From Betaproteobacteria bacterium (GTDB taxonomy: Bacteria > Pseudomonadota > Gammaproteobacteria > Burkholderiales > SG8-41), in NCBI GenBank assembly GCA_029863175.1, contig JAOTVX010000004.1, positions 1 through 64,000 on the forward strand: a DNA stretch of 64,000 nt. The letters are read 5' to 3'. Below, piece by piece: positions 9,422 to 17,705 of the stretch (the stretch's first letter is position 1; the number at the start of each line of letters is the position of its first letter). The notes beneath the pieces are model-generated. The model did no database searches and was not told the origin of the DNA. It was given only the letters and a program-made list of their open reading frames with translations. The translations under genes and the position numbers were made by a program.

Positions 9422-10624
9422 TCACGATTCACGGATCTTATCGGCCAGGAACATCTGCAGGAGATCGTTGAGAAACCGCCGGCCAAGCGGCGTCGGCCGC
9501 ACCCGCGTAGGGTCGCGCTCGATCAGTCCGCGGCGCTCGGCCGACTCGAGCCGCTCCAGCACGGCGGTCAGCGGCAGGCCGGCGCGCTCCTCGAATAATC
9601 GCACCGCGAAGCCGTCGGTCAGCCGCAGGGCGTTCATCATGAACTCGAAGCCGATCTCGGCGACGGCGACCGCGTGGCGCGCCTGCACCGCGGCGCCGCG
9701 TTCCGCGCCCTCCATGTAGCGCTCGGGATGCTTGCTGCGCATCGTCCGCTCGACGCGCCCGGGAAAGGAGAGCTTGCTGTGTGCGCCCGCGCCGATGCCC
9801 AGGTAGTCGCCGAATGTCCAGTAATTGAGATTGTGCCGGCTCTGCTTCCCCGGGCGCGCAAAGGCCGAGGTTTCGTAATGCCGGTAGCCCGCGCCGCGGA
9901 GCGCGTCTTCAATCGCATCCTGCATGTGCGCAGCCGTATCATCGTCGGGCAGGCATGGCGGAACACGGTGAAAGTAGGTGTTGGGCTCGATCGTCAGGTG
10001 GTACGCCGAGAGGTGCTGCGGCGAGAATGATATCGCCGTTTTCATGTCGGCTTGTGCGTCCGTTTCCGTCTGCCCCGGCAGCCCGTACATGATGTCAAGG
10101 TTCACGTTATCGAAATTGCGCATCGCAATTTCGATCGCCCGGCGCGCTTCCTCGTCGTCGTGGATGCGTCCCAGAGCCTTGAGGTACCGGGGATCGAAAC
10201 TTTGGATGCCGATCGAGAGCCGGTTCACCCCCGCCGCCCGAAAATCCCGGAACTTCTCCGCTTCGACTGTTCCCGGATTCGCCTCAAGCGTGATCTCCGC
10301 ATCGACGGCGAGCGAGAGCCGCGCGCGTAGCGCGCCAAGGATCGAGTCGATCGCCTGCGCCGACAGCAGGCTCGGCGTACCGCCGCCGAAGAATATCGTG
10401 TAGACGCTGCGGCCCCAAATGTCAGGCAGTGCCTGTTCCAGATCCGCGATCAACGCGGCGATGTAACGCTCCTCGGGCACCGCGCCGCGTGCCTCGTGCG
10501 AGTTGAAATCGCAGTACGGGCATTTTCGCGCGCACCACGGAATATGAATATATAAAGACAGCGGCGGCAGCGCCCTGAACTGCGGTGACGAGTAGCGAGT
10601 AATGGGTGACGAGTTAAGTCCCAC
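9422..10624 (-). CDS. hemW: HemW-like radical SAM protein
   Basis: Radical SAM protein of the HemN/HemW family, known to act as a heme chaperone or transferase; older annotations call it oxygen-independent coproporphyrinogen oxidase-like. The 400-residue ORF has the [4Fe-4S] signature CARKCPYC (CxxxCxxC), the FFGGGTPSLL segment and the HemN C-terminal domain (GFEFMMNALRL). It is the last gene of an rph-rdgB-hemW run on the minus strand. Oddly, the only usable start is a GTG at 10624, and the first dozen codons are encoded by a heptamer array at 10585-10619. The last two codons and the stop lie in another heptamer array. The substrate is not visible from sequence. Confidence 0.92.
   Translation of the reverse strand: MGLNSSPITRYSSPQFRALPPLSLYIHIPWCARKCPYCDFNSHEARGAVPEERYIAALIADLEQALPDIWGRSVYTIFFGGGTPSLLSAQAIDSILGALRARLSLAVDAEITLEANPGTVEAEKFRDFRAAGVNRLSIGIQSFDPRYLKALGRIHDDEEARRAIEIAMRNFDNVNLDIMYGLPGQTETDAQADMKTAISFSPQHLSAYHLTIEPNTYFHRVPPCLPDDDTAAHMQDAIEDALRGAGYRHYETSAFARPGKQSRHNLNYWTFGDYLGIGAGAHSKLSFPGRVERTMRSKHPERYMEGAERGAAVQARHAVAVAEIGFEFMMNALRLTDGFAVRLFEERAGLPLTAVLERLESAERRGLIERDPTRVRPTPLGRRFLNDLLQMFLADKIRES
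10585..10619. repeat. Heptamer array inside the hemW 5' end
   Basis: Five heptamers (GTGACGA, GTAGCGA, GTAATGG, GTGACGA, GTTAAGT on the plus strand). Read on the minus strand they contain no stop codons and encode the hemW N-terminal segment LNSSPITRYSS, upstream of the conserved YIHIPWC core. Confidence 0.85.
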
Positions 10625-10651
10625 GGCGTCTTCTCGCTGGTCAATTCGCGG

Positions 10652-11269
10652 TCATCGTTCCGGATTTTTCATTACACGCAGCTGCGCAACAAGTTGCGCA
10701 GCTGCGTGTCCGCGATGACTGATCTCGTTCTTGTCGTCGGGCGCGAGCTCCGCGGCGCTCTTGCCGAGCGACGGCAGGAAGAAGTACGGGTCGTAGCCGA
10801 ACCCGTTCGCGCCACGCGGACTTGCCACCACTTCGCCAAACCATCGCCCCTCGGCAATCAGCGGCTCGGGGTCATCAGCATGGCGCACCAGCACGATCAC
10901 GCAGTAATAATGCGCGCTCCGGTCGCTTTTGTCCCGCAGCTCGGCGATCAGCTTCTCGTTGTTGCGCCGGTCCTGCTCGTCGCGCCCCCCTGTGTCAGCC
11001 GTCGCGTAGCGCGCCGAAAAGACCCCCGGCGCGCCGTTCAGCGCATTGACGCAGATGCCGGAGTCGTCGGCGAACGCCGGCAGACCCGAGTAACGACTCG
11101 CGTGGCGTGCTTTGGCGAGCGCGTTCTCGACGAAGGTTTCATGCGGCTCGTCCCCGTCGGCAATGCCGAGCTCGGATTGCGGCACGACCTCGATGCCGAG
11201 CGGGCCGAGCATCTGCCGAAATTCGCGCAGCTTCCCCGGGTTGCTGCTTGCCAGAACCAGTTTTTTCAT
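10652..11269 (-). CDS. rdgB: dITP/XTP pyrophosphatase RdgB
   Basis: House-cleaning nucleotide pyrophosphatase that hydrolyses dITP, ITP and XTP to monophosphates, keeping deaminated purines out of DNA. The 205-residue protein starts MKKLVLASSNPGKLREF, with the Ham1 nucleotide motif, and keeps FVENALAKARHA, ADDSGICV and GFGYDPYFFLP. Length is typical. It sits between rph and hemW on the same strand, a common betaproteobacterial arrangement. Its last codons include a perfect 36-base palindrome (10674-10709) that encodes GHAAAQLVAQLRV, a C-terminal tail longer than needed for the fold. Confidence 0.95.
   Translation of the reverse strand: MKKLVLASSNPGKLREFRQMLGPLGIEVVPQSELGIADGDEPHETFVENALAKARHASRYSGLPAFADDSGICVNALNGAPGVFSARYATADTGGRDEQDRRNNEKLIAELRDKSDRSAHYYCVIVLVRHADDPEPLIAEGRWFGEVVASPRGANGFGYDPYFFLPSLGKSAAELAPDDKNEISHRGHAAAQLVAQLRVMKNPER
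10674..10709. repeat. Perfect palindrome, 17-bp stem with 2-nt centre
   Basis: ACACGCAGCTGCGCAAC, then AA, then the exact reverse complement. It lies inside the rdgB coding sequence about 20 bases before the stop codon. There is no T-run after it in the direction of transcription, so it is not an ordinary intrinsic terminator. It may instead be a processing or decay barrier between rdgB and hemW. Confidence 0.9.
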
Positions 11270-11280
11270 GAAGCAGAATT

Positions 11281-11355
11281 TTGAACCGCCAAGCCGCCAA
11301 GAGAAACAAATTCAACAATTATTGTCTTGCTTCTCTTGGCGCCTTGGCGGTTCAA
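11281..11355. repeat. 25-bp near-perfect inverted repeat between rph and rdgB
   Basis: Left arm 11281-11305 and right arm 11331-11355 match at 24 of 25 positions as inverted copies, separated by 25 bases. The arms are built from CCGCCAAG units, a family also seen at about 22648-22676 and 27955-28030. The rph stop codon (11352-11354) lies inside the right arm. Confidence 0.92.
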
Positions 11356-12068
11356 TCTTTCAGCGCCGCGCGCTGCGCGGTGACGAGCTCGCGGATGCCG
11401 CGCTCGGCCAGGTCGAGCATCGCGTTCAGTTCCGCTCGCGAGAACGGGTGCCCCTCAGCCGTCCCCTGCACTTCGATTAGCCCGCCGCTTCCCGTCATGA
11501 CAACGTTCATGTCGGTGTCGCACTGTGAGTCCTCGGTGTAATCAAGGTCGAGCACTGGCGTGCCTTGGAAAACACCCACTGACACCGCCGCGACGAATTC
11601 ACGCACCGGAGAGGCGGCGATCAACTGCTGCCCGATGAGGAACTGCGCGGCATCTTGCAGCGCGACGCAGGCGCCGGTAATCGCCGCCGTACGCGTGCCG
11701 CCGTCGGCCTGAATCACGTCGCAATCGACCTGAATGGTGCGCTCCCCGAGCTTTTCCAGGTCCACAACCGAGCGCAGCGCGCGCCCGATCAAGCGCTGGA
11801 TCTCCTGGGTGCGGCCGGACTGCTTGCCGCGCGCCGCCTCGCGATCGTTGCGGGTGTTCGTCGAGCGCGGCAACATGCCGTACTCCGCGGTCACCCAGCC
11901 CTGCAGCCGGCCTTTTAGATGCGGCGGCTGCTGGTTGAGCACGCTAGCCGTGCAGATCACGTGCGTGTCGCCGAATTCGATCAGCACCGAACCTTCTGCA
12001 TGGCGTGTGTAGCGGCGCGTAATGCGAACGTCGCGCAGCTGATCGGGTCTTCTTTGGCTGGGTCGCAT
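11352..12068 (-). CDS. rph: Ribonuclease PH
   Basis: Phosphorolytic 3'-to-5' exoribonuclease that trims tRNA 3' ends. The 238-residue sequence begins [18 protein letters not shown] and has the conserved segments [44 protein letters not shown] and [17 protein letters not shown]. Length and motif order are as in characterised RNase PH. It is the first gene of the rph-rdgB-hemW run and diverges from yicC, as in many betaproteobacteria. The stop codon falls inside the inverted repeat that separates it from rdgB. Confidence 0.96.
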   Translation of the reverse strand: MRPSQRRPDQLRDVRITRRYTRHAEGSVLIEFGDTHVICTASVLNQQPPHLKGRLQGWVTAEYGMLPRSTNTRNDREAARGKQSGRTQEIQRLIGRALRSVVDLEKLGERTIQVDCDVIQADGGTRTAAITGACVALQDAAQFLIGQQLIAASPVREFVAAVSVGVFQGTPVLDLDYTEDSQCDTDMNVVMTGSGGLIEVQGTAEGHPFSRAELNAMLDLAERGIRELVTAQRAALKD

Positions 12069-12082
12069 CTAACTCCCTGAGT

Positions 12083-12110
12083 ATGCTATCTTTCCGGTGA
12101 ACGATAGCAT
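12083..12110. promoter_or_regulatory. 8-bp inverted repeat in the rph/yicC divergent gap
   Basis: ATGCTATC and GATAGCAT, spaced by 12 bases, form a perfect inverted repeat about 15 bases upstream of rph and 90 bases upstream of yicC. It could be an operator or part of the divergent promoters. No regulator can be named from sequence. Confidence 0.4.
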
Positions 12111-12199
12111 GAATGATAAATAGTCAGCGATGATTCGTAAATCGAACGAGACGCGGCGCGTTTCTTCTCGAATTGCGATTCACGATTCACGAGGTTTCG

Positions 12200-13066
12200 A
12201 TGATATACAGCATGACCGGTTATGCCTCAGCGTCCCGCGAGTTCGCGTACGGGGCGCTCAATCTCGAGCTGCGCTCGGTCAACCATCGCTATCTCGATCT
12301 CCAGTTCCGGCTTCCCGACGACTTGCGCTCGGTCGAGCCCGTGCTGCGCGAGAGGCTCGCCGCGCAGTTGACGCGGGGCAAGGTCGAGTGTCGCGTGACG
12401 TTCACTGCCGCCGCGGTTGGCCCGCGGGCACCCCAGTTCAACGAGGTGCTGCTGCGGCAACTCGTCGAGCTGAACACTCGCGTCCGTGCCGCCCTCCCGG
12501 GGGCTGACACTCTCGCGGTGGCGGACATCCTGCGCTGGCCGGGCATGCTGGAAACCGAGGCCTTGCCGCTCGAGGAGCTGAAGGCCGCGTGCCGCGAGTT
12601 GCTCTCGGCTGTGCTGGTGGAGTTCACAGCGGCACGCGCCCGCGAAGGCGAGAAACTGGCGCAAGTGCTGCTCGATCGCGTCGCCGGCATGGAGCGGCTC
12701 GTCGCTGCCATCCTGCCGCGCCTCCCCCAGGTCATCGCCGGCTACCAGGAACGGCTTGCGACACGGCTGAAAGAGGCGATCGGCACGGGCGACGAAGAGC
12801 GTATCCGGCAGGAGGTGGCCGTCTTTGCCACCAAGATCGACGTCGACGAGGAGCTCTCGCGCCTCACGGCACACGTTGCAGAGCTGAAACGCGTGCTGGC
12901 GGAGGGTGGCGGCGTCGGCAAGAAGCTCGACTTCTTGATGCAGGAGCTCAACCGCGAGGCCAATACACTTGCCTCCAAGTCGGCGGACTTGAGCGTGACG
13001 CAAGCCGCACTCGAGCTGAAGCTGCTGGTCGAGCAGATGCGCGAGCAGATCCAGAACATCGAGTAA
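12200..13066 (+). CDS. yicC: YicC family endoribonuclease
   Basis: Member of the YicC/YloC family, conserved proteins reported to act as RNA endonucleases. The 288-residue product starts MIYSMTGYASASREF, the diagnostic N-terminus, and contains LELRSVNHRYLDLQFRLP and the C-terminal DUF1732 segment with KKLDFLMQELNREANTL and SKSADLSVTQAALELK. The longer frame beginning at 12173 is rejected because it starts inside a heptamer array (12169-12189) and adds no conserved residues. Its stop codon lies in the first unit of another heptamer array. It heads the yicC-gmk-rpoZ-spoT series. Confidence 0.93.
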   Translation: MIYSMTGYASASREFAYGALNLELRSVNHRYLDLQFRLPDDLRSVEPVLRERLAAQLTRGKVECRVTFTAAAVGPRAPQFNEVLLRQLVELNTRVRAALPGADTLAVADILRWPGMLETEALPLEELKAACRELLSAVLVEFTAARAREGEKLAQVLLDRVAGMERLVAAILPRLPQVIAGYQERLATRLKEAIGTGDEERIRQEVAVFATKIDVDEELSRLTAHVAELKRVLAEGGGVGKKLDFLMQELNREANTLASKSADLSVTQAALELKLLVEQMREQIQNIE

Positions 13067-13182
13067 TGGGCAATGAGTAATGTGCGCGAGAAAAACTGCG
13101 AGAGCCCAGTCTACCGTGCCGACGCCGACGCCGACAGGCGCCTGAGGCTTTTCGCTCATCACTCATCACTCATCACTCATCA
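13063..13182. repeat. Inverted heptamer arrays between yicC and gmk
   Basis: Three heptamers at 13063-13083 (GTAATGG, GCAATGA, GTAATGT) face four perfect CTCATCA heptamers at 13155-13182. The two arrays are roughly complementary. The yicC TAA at 13064-13066 is inside the first unit and gmk starts six bases after the last. The gap of about 120 bases is almost entirely this structure. Confidence 0.9.
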
Positions 13183-13188
13183 CTGCGA

Positions 13189-13797
13189 ATGAGCGGGATT
13201 CTCTTCATCGTCAGCGCGCCCTCGGGCACCGGCAAGACGAGCCTCGTCCGGGCGCTGCTGACGGCCGAGGCCGAGGTCAGGCTGTCCATCTCGTACACCA
13301 CGCGCCCGCCGCGGCTGGAAGAAGTCGACGGGCGTGACTACCACTTTGTTTCCCTCGAGGTGTTCGAGCGCATGCTCGAAGCGGGAGAATTCCTTGAAAG
13401 CGCGACGGTTCACGGCAACCGCTATGGTACCTCGCACAAATGGATCGAACGCGAGCTTGCGCACGGCCACGACGTGCTACTCGAGATTGACTGGCAGGGC
13501 GCGCAGCAAGTGCGCAAGCTCATGCGCGGCGTCGTGAGCATCTTCGTCCTGCCGCCATCGTTCGAAGCGCTACGGACACGCCTCGTCGGCCGGGGCCAGG
13601 ACAGCGCGGAGGTGATCGCGCAGCGTCTCGACGCCGCCCGCGAGGAAATGAGCCACGGCGCCGAGTTCGAGTATGCTATTATTAATGACGATCTCGACCG
13701 GGCGGCGCGGGATCTAACGAGCATCATCCGGACCGAACGGCTTAAGTTCCCCCGTCAGGTCGCCCGTCACGGCAACTTGTTCAACCGAATCAAATAG
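13189..13797 (+). CDS. gmk: Guanylate kinase
   Basis: Essential ATP:GMP phosphotransferase. The 202-residue protein starts [20 protein letters not shown], with the P-loop APSGTGKT, followed by the GMP-binding segment [23 protein letters not shown] and the [11 protein letters not shown] segment. Length is normal. It is followed at close spacing by rpoZ, the standard gmk-rpoZ-spoT order in proteobacteria. Confidence 0.97.
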   Translation: MSGILFIVSAPSGTGKTSLVRALLTAEAEVRLSISYTTRPPRLEEVDGRDYHFVSLEVFERMLEAGEFLESATVHGNRYGTSHKWIERELAHGHDVLLEIDWQGAQQVRKLMRGVVSIFVLPPSFEALRTRLVGRGQDSAEVIAQRLDAAREEMSHGAEFEYAIINDDLDRAARDLTSIIRTERLKFPRQVARHGNLFNRIK

Positions 13798-13811
13798 CAG
13801 AGGCACGAACC

Positions 13812-14018
13812 ATGGCCCGTATTACCGTCGACGATTGCCTGAAAATGATTCCCAACCGCTTCGACATGTCGCTCGCGGCGACCTTTCGGGCACGCCAGAT
13901 CGCCAACGGCGCACAGCCCATGATCGAATCGAACCGCGACAAGCCCACCGTGATCGCGCTGCGCGAGCTGGCCGGAAACCACTATGGCACGGAAATCCTC
14001 AACAAGGGGCAGACCTGA
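13812..14018 (+). CDS. rpoZ: RNA polymerase omega subunit
   Basis: Small subunit that helps assemble RNA polymerase and, in proteobacteria, forms part of the ppGpp site 1. The 68-residue product [19 protein letters not shown] has the conserved omega core [11 protein letters not shown] and the short C-terminal extension typical of betaproteobacteria. It starts 15 bases after gmk, indicating cotranscription. The next gene is spoT, a functional link because omega helps bind ppGpp. Confidence 0.96.
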   Translation: MARITVDDCLKMIPNRFDMSLAATFRARQIANGAQPMIESNRDKPTVIALRELAGNHYGTEILNKGQT

Positions 14019-14023
14019 GCCAA

Positions 14024-14103
14024 GGCAGAAGGATGAAGGACGAAGGAGGGCTTGATCACCGTTGACCGCTGAATCCTTCCGCCTTCCGCCTTCCGCCCTC
14101 ATC
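14024..14103. repeat. Inverted heptamer arrays between rpoZ and spoT
   Basis: Heptamers of type GGATGAA at 14024-14050 face CTTCCGC heptamers (three identical copies plus CCTCATC) at 14076-14103. The arms are partly complementary and end about ten bases before the GTG start of spoT, where they may mask or replace a Shine-Dalgarno sequence. Confidence 0.85.
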
Positions 14104-14114
14104 CCTAGTCCGCA

Positions 14115-16229
14115 GTGTCCCAGTCCCCCGCCCTCTTCAAGGAGTGGTCCGGCTACCTGAAGCCGGAGGATATCTCGCAACTGCAGTCCGCCTATCAGTT
14201 CAGCGAGACGGCGCACCAAGGGCAGTTCCGAAAATCGGGCGAGCCCTATATCTCACACCCGCTTGCAGTGGCGAACATCCTCGCCCAGTGGCATCTTGAT
14301 TCCCAGGCATTGACCGCCGCGCTTCTGCACGACGTGATGGAGGACACCTCCGTCACCAAGACCGAGATCTCGAGGACGTTCGGCAAGCCCATCGCGGACC
14401 TCGTCGATGGCGTTTCGAAGCTCGACCAGATCGAGTTCGAGACCCACGCCGAAGCGCAAGCGGAGAACTTCCGCAAGATGCTGCTGGCAATGGCGCGCGA
14501 CGTGCGCGTCATCCTGATCAAGCTCGCCGACCGACTGCACAACATGCGCACGCTCGACGCGGTCGGGCCCGAGCAGCGGCGGCGCGTCGCGCGCGAGACG
14601 ATCGAAATCTACGCGCCGATCGCCAACCGCCTTGGCCTGAACAGCCTCTACCAGGAGCTCGATGATCTCGCGTTTCAGCACCTCTACCCGGATCGCTACC
14701 GGGTTCTCGCCAAGGCGGTCCAGGCGGCGCGTGGCAACCGGCGCGAGGTGGTCGGCCGGGTGCTCGAGGCGGTCAAGCGACGGCTCAGGTCGAGCGGCAT
14801 CGAGGCCGAGGTGCACGGGCGCCAAAAGCATCTCTATTCCATCTACGGCAAGATGAGGGAGAAGCATCTCACCTTCGCTCAAGTGCATGACGTGTTCGGC
14901 TTCCGCATCCTTGTCAAGGACGTGCCCGCCTGCTATCTCGCGCTCGGGGCGCTGCACGGGCTCTACAAGCCGATCCCGGGCAAGTTCAAGGACTACATCG
15001 CAATCGGCAAGGCAAACGGGTATCAGTCCCTGCACACGGCGCTCTTCGGTCCGTTCGGCAGCCCGATCGAGATCCAGATCCGGACCCAGGAAATGCACAA
15101 GATTGCCGAGGCGGGCGTGGCCTCTCACTGGCTCTACAAGAGCTCGGACACGTCGTTCTCGGTGCTGCAGAAGAAGACGCACCAGTGGCTGAAGAGCCTG
15201 CTCGAGATGCAGTCGCAGGCGGGTGACTCGATCGAATTCCTCGAGCACCTCAAGGTCGATCTCTTTCCCGATGAAGTCTACGTCTTCACGCCGAAGGGCA
15301 AAATCATGGCGCTGCCGCGGGGCTCTACCGCGGTGGACTTTTCCTATGCGGTGCACACAGACATCGGCAACCGCTGCGTCGCCGTCAAGATTAACCAGGA
15401 ACTGATGCCGCTGCGCACGGAGCTAAAGAACGGCGACCGGGTGGAGATCATCACCGCCGCCCACGCCAAGCCCAATCCCCTGTGGCTCAACTTCGTCACG
15501 ACCGGCAAGGCGCGCTCGCGCATTCGCCACTTTCTCAAGACCATGCACTTTCGCGAGTCGGTGCAGCTCGGCGAACGGCTGCTCAACCAGGCGCTGGTGC
15601 CGCTGGGCACCACCCTGGCGGAGGTCAAGGAGGCGCAATGGAACAAGTTCCTGCCCGACGCGGGCGGCAAACCGCGCGATGAGGTGCTCGCGGACATCGG
15701 GCTCGGCAAGCGGCTCGCCGCGGTGGTGGCCCGCCGCCTGCTTTCGCTCGGCGAGCCCGGTCCCGCCGAGGCCGCCGCCTCGGGCTCGGTCGTCATCCGG
15801 GGCTCAGAGGGAATGGCGGTGCAGTTCGCCCGCTGCTGCCAGCCGATACCGGGCGATCCGATCATCGGCATCATCAGCAAGGACCAGGGCATGGTGATTC
15901 ATACGCATGACTGCCCCGTGATCGCCAAGGCGCGCCACGACCCCGAGCGCATACTCGACGTGGCATGGGACCCCGAGATTCGGAAGCTGTTCGAAGTCAA
16001 CATCAAGCTGGTGGTGGCCAACCGGCGCGGCGTGCTGGCGAAAGTGGCGGCGGACATCGCCGAGGCCGACTCCAATATCCAGAACGTGGCCGTGGACCCC
16101 GAGGACGGCAGCGCCTACACCAACATGTTTTTCACGCTGCAGGTTCAAAACCGTCTGCATCTGGCGAGTATTCTGCGCGGCCTGCGCCATATCCCCGAAG
16201 TGGTGCGGCTCACGCGCGTCAAGGGCTGA
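14115..16229 (+). CDS. spoT: Bifunctional (p)ppGpp synthetase/hydrolase SpoT
   Basis: Stringent-response enzyme controlling ppGpp. The 704-residue protein has the N-terminal HD hydrolase domain (YISHPLAVANIL, LLHDVMED), a nucleotidyltransferase-type synthetase domain (about 235-350, with GYQSLHT and IEIQIRT), a TGS domain (about 385-450, VYVFTPKGKIMALPRGST) and a C-terminal ACT domain (about 630-704). Intact HD residues indicate hydrolase activity, so SpoT/Rel rather than RelA. The start is a GTG at 14115, since no upstream ATG gives a family-like N-terminus. It follows gmk and rpoZ in the usual order. Confidence 0.95.
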   Translation: MSQSPALFKEWSGYLKPEDISQLQSAYQFSETAHQGQFRKSGEPYISHPLAVANILAQWHLDSQALTAALLHDVMEDTSVTKTEISRTFGKPIADLVDGVSKLDQIEFETHAEAQAENFRKMLLAMARDVRVILIKLADRLHNMRTLDAVGPEQRRRVARETIEIYAPIANRLGLNSLYQELDDLAFQHLYPDRYRVLAKAVQAARGNRREVVGRVLEAVKRRLRSSGIEAEVHGRQKHLYSIYGKMREKHLTFAQVHDVFGFRILVKDVPACYLALGALHGLYKPIPGKFKDYIAIGKANGYQSLHTALFGPFGSPIEIQIRTQEMHKIAEAGVASHWLYKSSDTSFSVLQKKTHQWLKSLLEMQSQAGDSIEFLEHLKVDLFPDEVYVFTPKGKIMALPRGSTAVDFSYAVHTDIGNRCVAVKINQELMPLRTELKNGDRVEIITAAHAKPNPLWLNFVTTGKARSRIRHFLKTMHFRESVQLGERLLNQALVPLGTTLAEVKEAQWNKFLPDAGGKPRDEVLADIGLGKRLAAVVARRLLSLGEPGPAEAAASGSVVIRGSEGMAVQFARCCQPIPGDPIIGIISKDQGMVIHTHDCPVIAKARHDPERILDVAWDPEIRKLFEVNIKLVVANRRGVLAKVAADIAEADSNIQNVAVDPEDGSAYTNMFFTLQVQNRLHLASILRGLRHIPEVVRLTRVKG

Positions 16230-16307
16230 GGGAATGCGGCATTATGGAATAGACAATTATGACCCGCTCGAGCGCTGCGCCTCGATGATCCTTCGCGCCG
16301 CATTCCC
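16230..16307. repeat. 11-bp inverted repeat after spoT
   Basis: GGGAATGCGGC (16230-16240) and GCCGCATTCCC (16297-16307) are perfect inverted copies. The first arm begins at the last base of the spoT stop codon region. This may act as a terminator between the convergent spoT and lipoprotein genes, though no T-run is seen. Confidence 0.6.
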
Positions 16308-16320
16308 TAATTGGTGAACC

Positions 16321-16352
16321 CGTATGTCGGCGATTCCTATCGCCGACATACG
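16321..16352. terminator. 14-bp perfect hairpin over the lipoprotein stop codon
   Basis: CGTATGTCGGCGAT, a 4-base loop, then its exact reverse complement. On the minus strand one arm encodes the last residues of the small lipoprotein and its TAG lies at the arm-loop border, so the other arm mirrors the end of the coding sequence. No U-tract follows in the minus direction, so it is not a canonical intrinsic terminator. Confidence 0.75.
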
Positions 16353-16585
16353 CTGTAGCCGTCGTTCCACCCCTGCATGTAATCCTCGTCCGCACGATAG
16401 CGGCCTTCGTCGCGCCGAGTGCGCCCCGTGCCGGCGCTCTCGCAACCCTCCGCATAGCCTTGTTGGAATGCCGGCGGGAATCCCGACAGGTTGACGTGCC
16501 TTCCCGACCCGGAATCGGCGCACGCCGCAAGCGCGAGCGCCGCTAGCGCCGTCGCCGCGCCAACTCGATCGAAGGCGCAGCGCAT
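16337..16585 (-). CDS. Small lipoprotein, unknown function
   Basis: 82-residue predicted lipoprotein. The ATG at 16585 gives MRCAFDRVGAATALAALALAACADS, a signal peptide with a clear lipobox (ALAAC). The mature part has two short related motifs, FQQGYAEGCESA and YMQGWNDGYSVC. This GYxxGC/GWxxGY pattern occurs in other small lipoproteins of proteobacteria, but I cannot name a family with confidence. A longer in-frame ORF starting at 16756 overlaps the next gene and is rejected. A strong hairpin covers its stop codon. It lies seven bases downstream of the preceding minus-strand gene, suggesting an operon. Confidence 0.75.
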   Translation of the reverse strand: MRCAFDRVGAATALAALALAACADSGSGRHVNLSGFPPAFQQGYAEGCESAGTGRTRRDEGRYRADEDYMQGWNDGYSVCRR

Positions 16586-16592
16586 GCCCACC

Positions 16593-16904
16593 TCAGCGCC
16601 CCGCTTCCTTCGCGATGCTAACGACACGCACCGCGTCGGGCTCGCTTTCGATCGGAGCGCCCTCGAGGTAGCCCAGCAACGTGCGGTAGGTCGGATAGCG
16701 CTGCCCGGTTTTGTGGCAGTACTCCTCAATGGAGCGGTAGAGCGCTTTGTAGGCAAGGCGCGTCAGCACCGTGTCGGCCTCGATCCGCGTGCGCACGACG
16801 TCCCCGAGCCGCAGCGTAGCCTCCAGAATATCGAGCTCGACGGCGTCGTCACCGCGGAACTCGGCGTGTATGCGCTTGACGCGCCCATGAGTGAGTTTGT
16901 TCAC
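16593..16904 (-). CDS. Conserved-looking small protein, unknown function
   Basis: 103-residue cytoplasmic protein. I start it at a GTG at 16904 because GGGAGG sits six bases upstream on the minus strand; the longer ORF from 16964 would include that ribosome-binding site. The sequence is compositionally ordinary (VKRIHAEFRGDDAVELDILEATLRL...), with a helical mid-section rich in Leu/Arg and two Tyr-containing segments (YKALYRSIEEYCHK, YPTYRTLLGYLEG). No known motif was recognised. It is followed closely by the lipoprotein gene. Confidence 0.65.
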   Translation of the reverse strand: MNKLTHGRVKRIHAEFRGDDAVELDILEATLRLGDVVRTRIEADTVLTRLAYKALYRSIEEYCHKTGQRYPTYRTLLGYLEGAPIESEPDAVRVVSIAKEAGR

Positions 16905-16960
16905 TTGCAACCTCCCTGTCAGTGATTCAGGCCGGGGCGGCCGCGCGCCCCCGCGGAACG

Positions 16961-17164
16961 TCATGAATGGTCGGTGGCGGCGCCGGCAGCTTGCGCGCCG
17001 ACTCCATCGCCGAGCCCATCGTCGTCGGCATCGCGCCCTTTTGCCAGCTCGCCAACCATTGCAAGTGCCCGAAACGCGTCGAGCAGCTCCAAAAAATCGC
17101 AGCTATCGATTACCGTGCTCTTGTCCAACTCGTGGCCCATATCGACGCTTTTATCCCGCGGCAA
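16961..17164 (-). CDS. Possible small acidic protein
   Basis: 67-residue ORF beginning MPRDKSVDMGHELDKS, with an acidic Asp/Gly-rich C-terminal third. It overlaps the end of the glycine-zipper protein gene by 14 bases, a spacing compatible with translational coupling, but the C-terminal half is low complexity and I recognise no family. It may be a spurious frame. Confidence 0.3.
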   Translation of the reverse strand: MPRDKSVDMGHELDKSTVIDSCDFLELLDAFRALAMVGELAKGRDADDDGLGDGVGAQAAGAATDHS

Positions 17165-17705
17165 CCAGCCCGCCTTCTGTCACCCGCACCCTTTGCCCAA
17201 GGCCGAGAGTGGGTTGTGACTGCTGGTAGAACGTCCGGTAGCTCCCGTCGCTCATCCGCACCCGGACCTGGTATTGCGTAGAGCGTTTTGCGTTTTTCTC
17301 GATTTCGTGCCCGGCATACGCGCCGGCACCGGCGCCGACCACCGTCATCACGGTGCGGCCGCCGCCGCCGCCGCCGCCCGCAACGGCGCCGAGGCCACTG
17401 CCATCTCCCTTCGCCTCGACCACGCGGATCGACTCGATTACCCCGCAGTTCACGCACGCCGGTGCCGCGGTCGTCGGGGCGTTCACGGCGTCGGCGGCAC
17501 CTGGCCGCGCGGGCGCCGGGGCCCTTTCACTCCTGACAACCGCCTCGGTGCGGAGCGCAGGATCGTTCTTCGACTGTGCGCTCGGCAGCCACCCCACCAT
17601 GGTGGCAATGCCCACGATGCTGAACACGATCACCGTCACGGCCGCGATCAGCATGAGGGGATAGAGCAAGTTCGTACGTTTCTCGAGGACTCTCGCGGTC
17701 TGCAT
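17151..17705 (-). CDS. Glycine-zipper envelope protein, SlyB/17-kDa-antigen-like
   Basis: 184-residue envelope protein started at the ATG at 17705 (MQTARVLEKRTNLLYPL). One N-terminal membrane helix (LLYPLMLIAAVTVIVFSIVG) is followed by a Pro/Ala-rich linker, a CxxC pair (PACVNCGVI), and a glycine-zipper region (GLGAVAGGGGGGG and VVGAGAGAYAGHEIEKN) of the type found in the 17-kDa surface antigen/SlyB family. The C-terminal part (YQVRVRMSDGSYRTFYQQ) is also typical. It is anchored by an uncleaved helix rather than a lipobox. The role is probably envelope integrity; the precise function is unknown. Confidence 0.78.
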   Translation of the reverse strand: MQTARVLEKRTNLLYPLMLIAAVTVIVFSIVGIATMVGWLPSAQSKNDPALRTEAVVRSERAPAPARPGAADAVNAPTTAAPACVNCGVIESIRVVEAKGDGSGLGAVAGGGGGGGRTVMTVVGAGAGAYAGHEIEKNAKRSTQYQVRVRMSDGSYRTFYQQSQPTLGLGQRVRVTEGGLVAAG

